Shown here: positions 27,448 to 35,884 of the stretch, piece after piece | How positions within the stretch are numbered: the first letter of the stretch is position 1 | How the letters are laid out: each line of letters opens with the position of its first letter | Translations under genes and position numbers: made by a program | Assembly (NCBI GenBank): GCA_964627605.1 | Contig: CAZVGZ010000010.1 | Location: 1-64,000, forward strand | Reading direction: 5' to 3' | DNA from: CAZVGZ01 sp964627605 | Lineage (GTDB): Bacteria > Latescibacterota > MWCZ01 > CAZVGZ01 | Length of the DNA stretch: 64,000 nucleotides | Notes under the pieces: generated by a model | Database searches by the model: none | Seen by the model: the letters and a program-made list of their open reading frames with translations, nothing else | Told to the model about the DNA's origin: nothing

Positions 27448-28608
27448 ATGAAGATTCACGAATACCAGGCGAAAGAGTTGCTATCGCGATTTGGCGTGGC
27501 TACCACTCGCGGCGGGGTCGCTGAAAGCCCTGAAGAAGCTAGAAGAACCGCAGAGGAGCTGAGCAGCGAACTTTTTGTGGTCAAAGCGCAGATTCACGCC
27601 GGAGGGCGTGGCAAAGGTGGCGGTGTTAAGTTGGCCAAAAGCCCAGATGAGGTTGAGGAGCTGGCATCTGAGATTCTCGGAATGCAACTCATCACTCATC
27701 AGACAGGACCAGAGGGCCAACAGGTCAGGAAGATTTATGTACAGCAAGGGCTGGATATTGAGCGCGAACTGTACATAGGGGTGGTGTTGGATCGCTCCCA
27801 GTCAAAGCTGGTATTGATGGCTTCTCAAGAGGGCGGAATAGAGATCGAACGCGTCGCGGCGGAAACCCCGGAGAAAATCCTGACAGAAACAGTGGATCCG
27901 GTTGTGGGGCTACAACCTTTTCAGGCACGAAAACTGGCCTTCGGATTGGGATTAGAGACATCTCAGATTCGTTCGGCGGTGAAGTTCATGACGAACCTTG
28001 TGACCATGGTAGAAACTCTTGATGCATCGTTAGCAGAGATCAACCCTCTAGCGGTAACTCCAACTGGCGACATCGTTGCGCTGGACGCCAAAATCAACCT
28101 CGACGATAACGCTCTGTTCAAACACCCCGAGCTACCAGAACTGAGGGACCCTCACGAGGAAGACCCGCTTGAAATCAAGGCCCACGAAAACGATCTGAAC
28201 TACATCAAACTTGACGGCGATGTGGGCTGCATGGTCAACGGTGCAGGGTTGGCGATGGCGACGATGGACATCATCAAGCTCGCTGGAGGTCAGCCAGCCA
28301 ACTTCCTGGATGTTGGTGGATCCGCATCAGTAGTGACAGTGAGGAGCGGGTTTGAGATTCTAATGTCCGACCCCAACGTCCGCGCGGTGCTGATTAACAT
28401 ATTCGGCGGCATCGTCAGGTGTGACCGAGTTGCGGCAGGCGTTATAGAAGCGATGTCTCAGGTGAATGTCGATATGCCGGTGGTAGTGCGATTGGAAGGG
28501 ACGAACGCTCGTGAGGCAGCTGAGCTGCTGGACGCATCCGATCTGGAGTTCTCAGTGGCGAAAAGCCTCGAAGAAGCGGCGAACATGGTCACCTCGACCC
28601 TGAACTGA
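27448..28608 (+). CDS. sucC: Succinyl-CoA ligase beta subunit
   Basis: ATP-grasp subunit of the TCA-cycle enzyme making succinate and ATP/GTP from succinyl-CoA. The 386 residues begin MKIHEYQAKELLSRFGV. They contain KAQIHAGGRGKGGGVKLA, EINPLAVTPTGDIVALDAK, and the CoA-side NFLDVGGSASVVTVRSGF and INIFGGIVRCDRVA, all intact. The ATG at 27448 is preceded by CCAGGGGGAC. Unusually, sucD is not adjacent: an AGE epimerase gene lies between the two subunits. Confidence 0.96.
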   Translation: MKIHEYQAKELLSRFGVATTRGGVAESPEEARRTAEELSSELFVVKAQIHAGGRGKGGGVKLAKSPDEVEELASEILGMQLITHQTGPEGQQVRKIYVQQGLDIERELYIGVVLDRSQSKLVLMASQEGGIEIERVAAETPEKILTETVDPVVGLQPFQARKLAFGLGLETSQIRSAVKFMTNLVTMVETLDASLAEINPLAVTPTGDIVALDAKINLDDNALFKHPELPELRDPHEEDPLEIKAHENDLNYIKLDGDVGCMVNGAGLAMATMDIIKLAGGQPANFLDVGGSASVVTVRSGFEILMSDPNVRAVLINIFGGIVRCDRVAAGVIEAMSQVNVDMPVVVRLEGTNAREAAELLDASDLEFSVAKSLEEAANMVTSTLN

Positions 28609-28701
28609 ATAGCCTATTGGAGGGGCGGTTTGGTGATGGTTCTAAGTTGCTCATCAGGAACAGACCAGAGTCGATAATCTGCTTTGCAGGTGAGACAGGA
28701 A

Positions 28702-28724
28702 CTACCTCCAGCAGTCGGAGGTAG
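28702..28724 (+). repeat. Perfect hairpin between sucC and the epimerase gene
   Basis: Eight-base perfect inverted repeat CTACCTCC/GGAGGTAG around a 7-base loop. There is no T-run, so it is not a standard terminator. It could be an mRNA-processing or stability element in the sucC-to-epimerase spacer. Confidence 0.5.
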
Positions 28725-28764
28725 GCAGCGGTACATTAGGAGGGACAACTGAAAGGAAACACCC

Positions 28765-30048
28765 TTGTCGATATTGGCGATCACACCACAAGAGATTCAG
28801 GCTCGGCTGAAACAGATTGAGCCCTACCTAAAGCGGCAGCTTCTGCCATTTTGGTTAGACAACGGCTCCGACGAGAAGTTCGGCGGCTTCTTGACCCACT
28901 TTGACCGAGAGGGCCAACCCTCTGGTGGCACTGACAAGACTCTCGTGGGTCAGACACGCCTCATCTATACCATGGCGTCAGCCCACCGTTCAGGATATGG
29001 CGACCTCCTGACAGCTTTCTCCGCGACCGAGGGTGTCGAGTTCCTCATTGACAACTACTGGGACGACGAATATGGTGGATGGTACTGGAACTGCGACAGA
29101 CAGGGCTGGTCCACCGACGAGAGCAAGATAGTTTACGGACAGAGTTTCGCCATCTACGCTCTTAGCGAGTTCACGCTGGCTACAGGTAAAGAGATCGGGC
29201 AGGAGTACGCCGAGAGGACTTTCGATCTTCTGGTTCGAAACGCCGCAGAGACCGAGTATGGCGGCTACTACGAGATGCTCAACTCGGACTGGTCGCCCAA
29301 ATCGAGCGGGGCGGGTGGCGGCGATCGCAAGACATTCGACGTGCATATGCACCTTATGGAGGCCTTTACCGCCCTCTACGAACTTACAGGCTCCAAGGAT
29401 CATGAACGCAAATTGAGAGCTGTCGTGGGCATCCTACTAAACCGGATGTTGGAGCCGACTCACGGAACAGGCGTAGCGCAGTTTGCGCTTGACTGGACCC
29501 CCCTAAGGGCGATCCAGTTCAAAAACATCTGGGGCAACGACAGGGAGGCCGACGATTTTGAAGGCCGCCCGCTCAACAACACGAGCTACGGGCACAACGT
29601 AGAGTTCGCGTGGCTTCTTCAGCACACGCTCGATGTTTTGGGCGACGACATCGACGATTACAAAGATATCCTCGGCAAGCTCTATGACCATGCGGTCACC
29701 TACGGCGTTGACCGTGAACACGGTGGTATTTTTGTCGAGGGCCCTCACGATGGCGAAGCCACCCAAACCCTAAAAGAGTTTTGGCAGCAAGCCGAAGCGA
29801 TGGTCGGTTTCTTGGACGCCTACCTCTTGTACAACAGCAAGAACTATTGGGACGCGTTTACATCAGTGTTCGAGTTCACCTGGGAGAAGATGATAAACCA
29901 CGATGTGGGAGAGTGGTTCGCCCTTCTCGAACGCGACGGAACCGTCAAATGGGACTACCTTGGCCACGAATGGAAGACCAGTTATCATACTGTAAGGTCA
30001 ATGATTCAGTGTGTAGACCGCCTCAAGCAGCTTGAGAGGCTTACCTAG
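28765..30048 (+). CDS. AGE-family sugar 2-epimerase (cellobiose 2-epimerase-like)
   Basis: A 427-residue (alpha/alpha)6-barrel epimerase. Family hallmarks are FGGFLTHFDREG, the histidine helix FDVHMHLMEAFTALYEL, YGHNVEFAWLL, EFWQQAEAMVGF, and the terminal catalytic WKTSYHTVRSM. This pattern is closest to cellobiose 2-epimerase and mannose/glucose isomerases of the AGE superfamily; N-acylglucosamine 2-epimerase is the alternative. TTG start with AAAGGAAAC upstream. Inserted between sucC and sucD. Confidence 0.88.
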   Translation: MSILAITPQEIQARLKQIEPYLKRQLLPFWLDNGSDEKFGGFLTHFDREGQPSGGTDKTLVGQTRLIYTMASAHRSGYGDLLTAFSATEGVEFLIDNYWDDEYGGWYWNCDRQGWSTDESKIVYGQSFAIYALSEFTLATGKEIGQEYAERTFDLLVRNAAETEYGGYYEMLNSDWSPKSSGAGGGDRKTFDVHMHLMEAFTALYELTGSKDHERKLRAVVGILLNRMLEPTHGTGVAQFALDWTPLRAIQFKNIWGNDREADDFEGRPLNNTSYGHNVEFAWLLQHTLDVLGDDIDDYKDILGKLYDHAVTYGVDREHGGIFVEGPHDGEATQTLKEFWQQAEAMVGFLDAYLLYNSKNYWDAFTSVFEFTWEKMINHDVGEWFALLERDGTVKWDYLGHEWKTSYHTVRSMIQCVDRLKQLERLT

Positions 30049-30060
30049 CCGATCGACACC

Positions 30061-30090
30061 CACCACCGTTGTTTTTTTGCGACGGTGGTG
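30061..30090. repeat. 11-bp hairpin with T-rich loop after the epimerase gene
   Basis: Stem CACCACCGTTG/CGACGGTGGTG (one G-T wobble) with an 8-base loop of seven T and a G. It stands 12 bases past the epimerase stop and ahead of sucD. The T-run is in the loop, not after the stem, so it is not a textbook terminator, but the stem is strong. Confidence 0.6.
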
Positions 30091-30253
30091 TTGACTGGGA
30101 TTGATCCCAAATTTGAGTGGTATGTCTGCATCAGTCCCGTGTTTCTAACTTTCCGGATGACGGTCTGGGCACCGATACCTTTCCGAGAGATCCACACCGA
30201 ATGACGGCGCACTACCGACCAGTAGTGCGCTCTGGCGCCACACAGGAGCACAG

Positions 30254-31123
30254 ATGAGCATATTAGTCGATAAGAGCACCCGCCTTGTCGTGCAGGGGAT
30301 CACCGGTGGTGAGGGGTCTTTCCACACCCGCCAGATGGTAGAGTACGGCACGCAGGTCGTAGCAGGCGCGGTACCGGGCAAAGGCGGCCAGGATTTTGAT
30401 GGTATTCCGGTGTTCAACACGGTATCAGACGCTGTCGAGCAGGCCGGCGCAAACGCGTCGGTGGTGTTTGTTCCGCCGCCGTTCGCCGCTGACGCGATCA
30501 TGGAGGCCGCTGATGCTGGGGTTGCACTGGTGATCTGCATCACTGAAGGCATTCCCACCATCGACATGATCGACGTTCACGCCTATTTGGAAAACCGCCC
30601 GACCAGGTTAGTGGGTCCCAACTGCCCGGGAGTCATATCTCCCGGACAGTGCAAAATCGGCATAATGCCAGAGTTCATTCACGAACCAGGTCCGGTGGGT
30701 GTGGTGAGCCGCAGCGGTACGTTGACCTACGAAGCGGTTTTTCAGTTGACACAGCGCGGAATCGGGCAATCAACCTGTCTGGGCATCGGCGGCGATCCGA
30801 TCATCGGCACCCAGTTCGTCGATGCGCTCAAACTTTTCGCCGCAGACGACGCCACCGAGGCGGTAGTCCTCATCGGCGAAATCGGCGGTACCGCTGAAGA
30901 GGACGCTGCTGAGTTCATCCGCGACCATGTCGACAAACCGGTCGTGGCTTTAATCGCCGGGCGAACCGCCCCCCCTGGCAAGCGGATGGGGCATGCAGGT
31001 GCCATCATAGCAGGTAGTCACGGCACCGCCGACGAGAAGATGGCGGCTCTTGAAGCTGCTGGCGTCAGCGTTTGTCAAAGCCCTGCGGATATTGGCCAAA
31101 CTGTCCAAAAAGTCTTAAATTAG
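30254..31123 (+). CDS. sucD: Succinyl-CoA ligase alpha subunit
   Basis: CoA-binding, phosphohistidine-bearing subunit. The 289 residues have the Rossmann motif [35 protein letters not shown], and the active histidine in [10 protein letters not shown] near residue 247. GGAG lies eight bases upstream of the ATG. It pairs with the SucC encoded 1.6 kb upstream. Confidence 0.96.
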   Translation: MSILVDKSTRLVVQGITGGEGSFHTRQMVEYGTQVVAGAVPGKGGQDFDGIPVFNTVSDAVEQAGANASVVFVPPPFAADAIMEAADAGVALVICITEGIPTIDMIDVHAYLENRPTRLVGPNCPGVISPGQCKIGIMPEFIHEPGPVGVVSRSGTLTYEAVFQLTQRGIGQSTCLGIGGDPIIGTQFVDALKLFAADDATEAVVLIGEIGGTAEEDAAEFIRDHVDKPVVALIAGRTAPPGKRMGHAGAIIAGSHGTADEKMAALEAAGVSVCQSPADIGQTVQKVLN

Positions 31124-31336
31124 ACAGTGTAGGGTGGGGTTTTGGAGGCATGATCATGGCCCTGGAATCTGACCACCCACAACTGCGATGCCCATCGGTG
31201 TGGTATGGGAACCTTCCCAGTCCAATCTGTTGGCTTTGATGTGCTGCCCTAGACTCTTCTTCTGACAACCTGATTAGCAGCCGACGCCGCGAGTACGGTG
31301 TTGCAGTTGCATGTCAAAACCATTCGGAGGCACAAC

Positions 31337-31753
31337 GTGGTCGAAAAGACCCTATTGATGATTAAGCCTGACGCTGTCGGCGCAGGACATACAGGTTCGA
31401 TACTCGGTCGTCTTGAGCAAGAAGGGTTCAAGATCGTCGCGCTCAAGAAGACGAGGCTATCAGACGAAAAAGCTCGCCTGTTCTACGCTGTCCATCAGGA
31501 GCGACCGTTCTACGACGATCTTGTAACATTCATGACATCGGGACCGGTCGTTCCAGTCCTCCTTTTCAAAGAGGATGCCATCTCTTCACTCCGAGAGCTG
31601 GTGGGCAACACCGATACCGCCCTCGCCGACGACGGGACCATCCGGCAGCTCTATGGAACCGACAAGCAGATGAATGCGGTCCATGCATCTGATGCGACAC
31701 AGACCGCCGCCACCGAAGCCGCTTTCTTTTTCAGCGAGCTTGAACGTCTCTAG
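31337..31753 (+). CDS. ndk: Nucleoside diphosphate kinase
   Basis: Balances NTP and dNTP pools by a phosphohistidine mechanism. From the GTG at 31337 (CGGAGG six bases upstream) it is 138 residues. It has TLLMIKPDAVGAGHTGSIL and the active-site block NAVHASDATQTAATEAAFFF, where the phospho-histidine sits. Slightly degenerate around the middle (TSGPVVPVLLF) but all key residues are present. The preceding 213 bases after sucD hold no gene. Confidence 0.95.
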   Translation: MVEKTLLMIKPDAVGAGHTGSILGRLEQEGFKIVALKKTRLSDEKARLFYAVHQERPFYDDLVTFMTSGPVVPVLLFKEDAISSLRELVGNTDTALADDGTIRQLYGTDKQMNAVHASDATQTAATEAAFFFSELERL

Positions 31754-31767
31754 CCTGGCGACACCTC

Positions 31768-33055
31768 ATGAGCACAGAAACTTTAGACCAACTAGCCAGC
31801 GTCGCCAAAGCTGGCGGCCTTACAGCGGCCCAGGACGAGCGCGGATTCAGCCGAGTGGCGGTCATCGGTGCAGGCACAATGGGCACCGGAATCGCCCAAG
31901 CTGTCACCCAGACCGGCCTTGATGTAATAATCTGCGAAAAAGATGCCGATTCGCTGAAAGAAGGCATTGCACGGCTAACCGAATCCCTCGACCAGGAGAT
32001 CGGCAGATGGGGGATGACCGCTGGCGAACGCCGCGCGATTCTCGCTCGAATACACGCTGGCGATCCTAATCAGCCCCAATCACGGGGTACTGGCCAACAT
32101 CGGCGAAATCGACGCAGTGGGGCACCGCGTTGTCCACGGCGGCGAAAAATTTTCAGGGCCGGTGGTCATCACCGACGAGGTGATGGCGCAGATCGTTGAC
32201 TGCATAGATTTGGCTCCGCTCCATAACCCTCACAACATCCAGGGGATCAAGGCGTGCCAGAGGCTTTTGGACCATGCGCCGCAGGTAGCTGTTTTCGACA
32301 TCGCGTTCCACCAGACGATGCCTCCCTACGCCTACATGTACGCCATCCCCCACGCGGTATACACCCGCCACGCGGTCAGGCGCTATGGTTTCCATGGCAC
32401 CTCCCATCGCTACGTCGCAGAGCGCACCGCAACTGTCATGAAACGCCCTATAGACGAACTCAAAATCGTAACGTGTCACCTGGGCAACGGCTGTTCGATG
32501 GCGGCGATCGACGGTGGTAAATCGGTGGTTACCAGCATGGGTTTTACCCCGTTAGAGGGGCTGGTGATGGGTACCCGCAGCGGCGACATCGATCCGGCGG
32601 TGATCCTTCACGTTATGGGACGCGAAGAGCTAACTCTTCACGAGGCCAACGCTCTGCTCAACAAGCATAGCGGCCTTTCTGGACTATCGGAGGTCTCCGG
32701 CGACATGAGAGAGGTGCTCACCGAATCCGACAAGGGAAGCGAACGTGCAGAGTTAGCTGTGGAAGTCTATGCATACAGGATTCGTAAATATATTGGGGCA
32801 TACATGGCAGTTCTTGGTGGCCTCGACGCTGTGGTGTTTACCGCTGGAGTCGGGGAGAACAGCCCGATCGTCCGTGCCAAAGCTTGCCAAGGTTTGGAGC
32901 GGCTCGGAATTGAGATAGACGAAACAGCCAACAACAGCGCGACTGGCCAGGAACAGGTCATCAGCCCTGGAGGCGGATCGGTGGAGGTCTGGGTGGTCCC
33001 AACAAACGAAGAGATGGCCATCGCCCGGCAGACAGAGCAGCTCGTTGCGGATTGA
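31768..33055 (+). pseudogene. Chimeric remnant: 3-hydroxyacyl-CoA dehydrogenase 5' end joined to acetate kinase 3' part
   Basis: From the ATG at 31768 the frame encodes the NAD-binding start of a 3-hydroxyacyl-CoA dehydrogenase (VAVIGAGTMGTGIAQAV, then DVIICEKDADSL) up to about ARIH near 32055. From about 32060 a different frame encodes acetate kinase from SPNHGVLANIGEIDAVGHR and VVHGGEKF through to the normal C-terminus (FHGTSHRYVAERTA, VTCHLGNGCSMAAIDGG, FTAGVGENSPIVR, PTNEEMAIARQTEQLV), stop 33055. The first 80 or so residues of AckA, with its phosphate-binding loop, and two thirds of the dehydrogenase are missing. A truncated AckA could start at the GTG at 32117 (312 residues), but without its N-terminal domain it should not work. 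Looks like one deletion joining two neighbouring genes. Confidence 0.75.
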
Positions 33056-33084
33056 CACCTACACACCTATTCCGGTATTCTTTG

Positions 33085-33609
33085 ATGTTTGATGCTATGC
33101 GCTTTGAAGTCATACGTATAAAAGAGGGGCACACGCCCCTTAACTGGACCGGAGAATTGACCGGCCTCGATCTTTGTTTCGATGGCGAGTCGCCTCCAGA
33201 GCCGATCGAGTTCACCGGCGAGGTGTCTCGGCTGGGTGATCTTGTCACTGTCAGGGGCACAGTCGTTACCGAACTGGGTCGTGAGTGTGACCGCTGTTTG
33301 GGATCGGCGACGTTGAAGGTATCAGCGGAGTTTCTGGCGCTCATAAAGATCCTGCGCAGGGACGAAACGCCTGAGACGCTTCAGGAAGACGAAAACGATC
33401 CGCTGATTCCGGTGGCGTACGATACAGCACATGTGGACCTGAGTGGGCATGTCAGGGAGGCGGTCCTGCTGGCGCTTCCCATGGCCACCTACTGCAAGTC
33501 CGACTGTTTGGGGTTGTGTCCGGTGTGTGGTGCCGATATGAATACTGAGCCGTGCGACTGCGATCGCCCGACCGATGCACGTTGGGCAGCATTAGAAGCG
33601 CTCAAGTAG
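33085..33609 (+). CDS. DUF177/YceD family protein
   Basis: A 174-residue member of the DUF177 family, which usually sits directly before rpmF and is linked to 23S rRNA and ribosome accumulation in bacteria and chloroplasts. It has ECDRCLGS and a cysteine-rich C-terminus, CKSDCLGLCPVCGADMN followed by CDC, suggesting a metal site. I start at the ATG at 33085 because residues before it are not conserved. Position right before rpmF supports the call. Confidence 0.88.
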   Translation: MFDAMRFEVIRIKEGHTPLNWTGELTGLDLCFDGESPPEPIEFTGEVSRLGDLVTVRGTVVTELGRECDRCLGSATLKVSAEFLALIKILRRDETPETLQEDENDPLIPVAYDTAHVDLSGHVREAVLLALPMATYCKSDCLGLCPVCGADMNTEPCDCDRPTDARWAALEALK

Positions 33610-33657
33610 AGTTGATGCGCCCATCTGAAAGGGCACTTTAGCGAGGGAGAGTCTGTT

Positions 33658-33840
33658 GTGGCGGTACCTAAACGAAAAACGTCCAAATCGCGCAAAAACA
33701 AAAGGCGCACCCATTGGAAGGCGTCAACTCCGACGGTGTCAACCTGCGGTCATTGTGGTCAGCCGAAAAGAGCACACCATGTGTGCCCCAACTGCTACTA
33801 CTATGGCGATCGCCAGGTGATAGCCACCGAAGAGGAGTAG
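33658..33840 (+). CDS. rpmF: 50S ribosomal protein L32
   Basis: A 60-residue ribosomal protein: MAVPKRKTSKSRKNKRRTH at the N-terminus, then the zinc-ribbon-like CGHCGQPKRAHHVCPNC. GTG start with GAGGGAG upstream. It lies between DUF177 and fabH; in most bacteria plsX comes between rpmF and fabH but is absent here. Confidence 0.97.
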   Translation: MAVPKRKTSKSRKNKRRTHWKASTPTVSTCGHCGQPKRAHHVCPNCYYYGDRQVIATEEE

Positions 33841-33844
33841 CAGA

Positions 33845-33867
33845 GCCACCGATTGCCGGTCGGTGGC
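33845..33867 (+). repeat. Hairpin between rpmF and fabH
   Basis: Perfect 8-bp stem GCCACCGA/TCGGTGGC with a 7-base loop, four bases past the rpmF stop. There is no T-run. It may be an attenuator or RNA-stability element separating ribosomal protein and lipid genes. Confidence 0.55.
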
Positions 33868-33925
33868 GCGTAAGCACTCCGCAATAAGCGAACCCACCAA
33901 TCAGTAGTAGGCGTAGGAGACGCGA

Positions 33926-34927
33926 ATGGACACCAATGATGCCCGTCGTTCGGTGATTTCTGGCGTTGGTTCGGCAGTGCCTTCAAAAGTGCTCACAAAC
34001 CACGACCTTGAGGGCATGGTAGACACCACTGACGAGTGGATTATCACCCGCACCGGCATAAGAGAGCGACACATTGCCGAGAACGGCGAAACCACCGTTT
34101 CGCTTGCGTTGGAGGCATCCCAAATAGCGCTCGACGATGCTGGAATAGCGGCCAAAGACCTAGACTTCATCCTTCTTGGCACACTTACAAACGATATCGG
34201 ATTCCCGTCGTCAGCATGCCTTCTCCAGGAGGAGTTAGGCGCGTCGCACACCGCTGGCGCGATGGATTTCAACGCCGCCTGTTCAGGTTTTGTGTATGGC
34301 GTTTCGATAGCCGATGCCCTTATCAGAGCAGGGACCGCCCGCAACGTTCTGGTGGTCGGAGCTGAAACACTGTCCAAGATTGTTGACTGGACCGACCGGA
34401 ACACATGTGTGCTCTTTGGTGATGGCGCCGGTGCAGCAATAATCAGCGCAGACGAGAGCGGAAATGGTCGTGGTGTCATCGGCACCTATATGCGCTCTGA
34501 CGGTTCCAATCCAGAGATGCTGCGCAGATGGGGCGGCGGTCAGCGTAAACCCAACGGAGACGGTGATGCCGCTTCGTTCGATTTTATCCATATGGACGGC
34601 CAGGATGTGTTTAAGCGCGCCGTGACAGCGATGGGTGATGCCGCGGAGTATATCTTGGAGCAGACGGGCTACATCGGCGACGACCTCGACCTTCTGGTCC
34701 CTCATCAAGCGAACATGAGGATCATCCAAGCGACGGCAAAGCGGATCAACCTTCCCATGGAGAAGGTCTACGTCAACCTGGAGCGGTACGGTAACACTTC
34801 AGCAGCCACGATACCGATCTGTCTCGACGAGCTGAAGCGGGACGGGCGTTTCAATCCAGGCGAGCTGGTGATGCTGGTGGCGTTCGGTGCCGGGCTGACC
34901 TGGGGATCAGTGCTTCTTCGCGCCTGA
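33926..34927 (+). CDS. fabH: 3-oxoacyl-ACP synthase III
   Basis: Starts fatty-acid synthesis by condensing acetyl-CoA with malonyl-ACP. The 333 residues carry the active cysteine C119 in MDFNAACSGF, the histidine in LLVPHQANMRII and the asparagine in RYGNTSAATIP. Start GTAGGAGACGCGA-ATG. First gene of the fab run. Confidence 0.96.
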   Translation: MDTNDARRSVISGVGSAVPSKVLTNHDLEGMVDTTDEWIITRTGIRERHIAENGETTVSLALEASQIALDDAGIAAKDLDFILLGTLTNDIGFPSSACLLQEELGASHTAGAMDFNAACSGFVYGVSIADALIRAGTARNVLVVGAETLSKIVDWTDRNTCVLFGDGAGAAIISADESGNGRGVIGTYMRSDGSNPEMLRRWGGGQRKPNGDGDAASFDFIHMDGQDVFKRAVTAMGDAAEYILEQTGYIGDDLDLLVPHQANMRIIQATAKRINLPMEKVYVNLERYGNTSAATIPICLDELKRDGRFNPGELVMLVAFGAGLTWGSVLLRA

Positions 34928-34936
34928 GATACCGTC

Positions 34937-35884
34937 ATGTCCAACTCCTCTCCAGCATTCCTCTGTCCAGGCCAGGCATCGCAGTCAGTGGGCATGGGTG
35001 CCGATCTCTACGAGTCGTCCTCGATAGCCCGCGAGCTGTACGATCTGGCGGACAACGCTCTGGGCTGGTCTGTCAGCAAAACCTCATTTGAAGGCCCAGC
35101 CGAAGAGCTAAACAGAACTGAACACACCCAGCCTGCACTTTTTGTCCACAGCGTGGTCTGCGGGGCTCTGCTGAAAGAGCACGGAGTTCAGCCGACCGTC
35201 GCCGCCGGGCACAGCTTGGGGGAGTACTCAGCGCTGGCGTTGGCAGGTGTTTTTACGTTTGAAGAAGGGCTCACAGCGGTTGCCGAGCGTGGCAGGTTGA
35301 TGGCCCAAGCAGGAGCAAGCTCACCAGGAGCGATGGCCGCAGTGCTTGGGGTGGACGACGATCAGGTAACTGGGGTCTGCCGCGACATCACTGGCGAAGG
35401 CCATATTGTCGTCGCCGCCAACTTCAACTCCCCTGGACAGGTCGTTATCTCAGGGAGCATAGACGGTGTCAAGGCCGCTGCCGTAGCATTGGCTGATATC
35501 GGGGCCAAGCGTGTCGTTCCACTGCCGGTGAGTGGCGCATTTCACTCACCTCTAATGCAGCCGGTTCAGGAGCTGTTCGCCGCGTTTTTGGCAGAGATAC
35601 CGATGGCTGACGCCCAGATACCGGTCATATCCAACGTCACCGCCGAGCCGGTTCAGGACAGCGGCGAAATCAGATCGCTGCTCATCGCCCAGTTGACATT
35701 GCCGATTAGCTGGACCGCCTCAATGGCTCGCTTAGGCGGCATGGCACCGACATCGGTGTTGGAAGTTGGACCGAAAAACGTGCTTCAGGGGTTGATGAAG
35801 AGGATCAACCGCGACATCAAAGTGCAGTTGGCAGGGACCGTCGCTGCCATAAAGTCAGTATCCACACAAGGAGGTAGGCCGTGA
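34937..35884 (+). CDS. fabD: Malonyl-CoA:ACP transacylase
   Basis: Loads malonate on ACP. It has the nucleophile serine S93 in AAGHSLGEYSALAL, the QPALFVHS block before it, and the histidine in VSGAFHSPLMQP. At 315 residues it is normal length. Its end overlaps the cocE-like gene (GTGA), within an AAGGAGGT ribosome site inside fabD. Confidence 0.96.
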   Translation: MSNSSPAFLCPGQASQSVGMGADLYESSSIARELYDLADNALGWSVSKTSFEGPAEELNRTEHTQPALFVHSVVCGALLKEHGVQPTVAAGHSLGEYSALALAGVFTFEEGLTAVAERGRLMAQAGASSPGAMAAVLGVDDDQVTGVCRDITGEGHIVVAANFNSPGQVVISGSIDGVKAAAVALADIGAKRVVPLPVSGAFHSPLMQPVQELFAAFLAEIPMADAQIPVISNVTAEPVQDSGEIRSLLIAQLTLPISWTASMARLGGMAPTSVLEVGPKNVLQGLMKRINRDIKVQLAGTVAAIKSVSTQGGRP

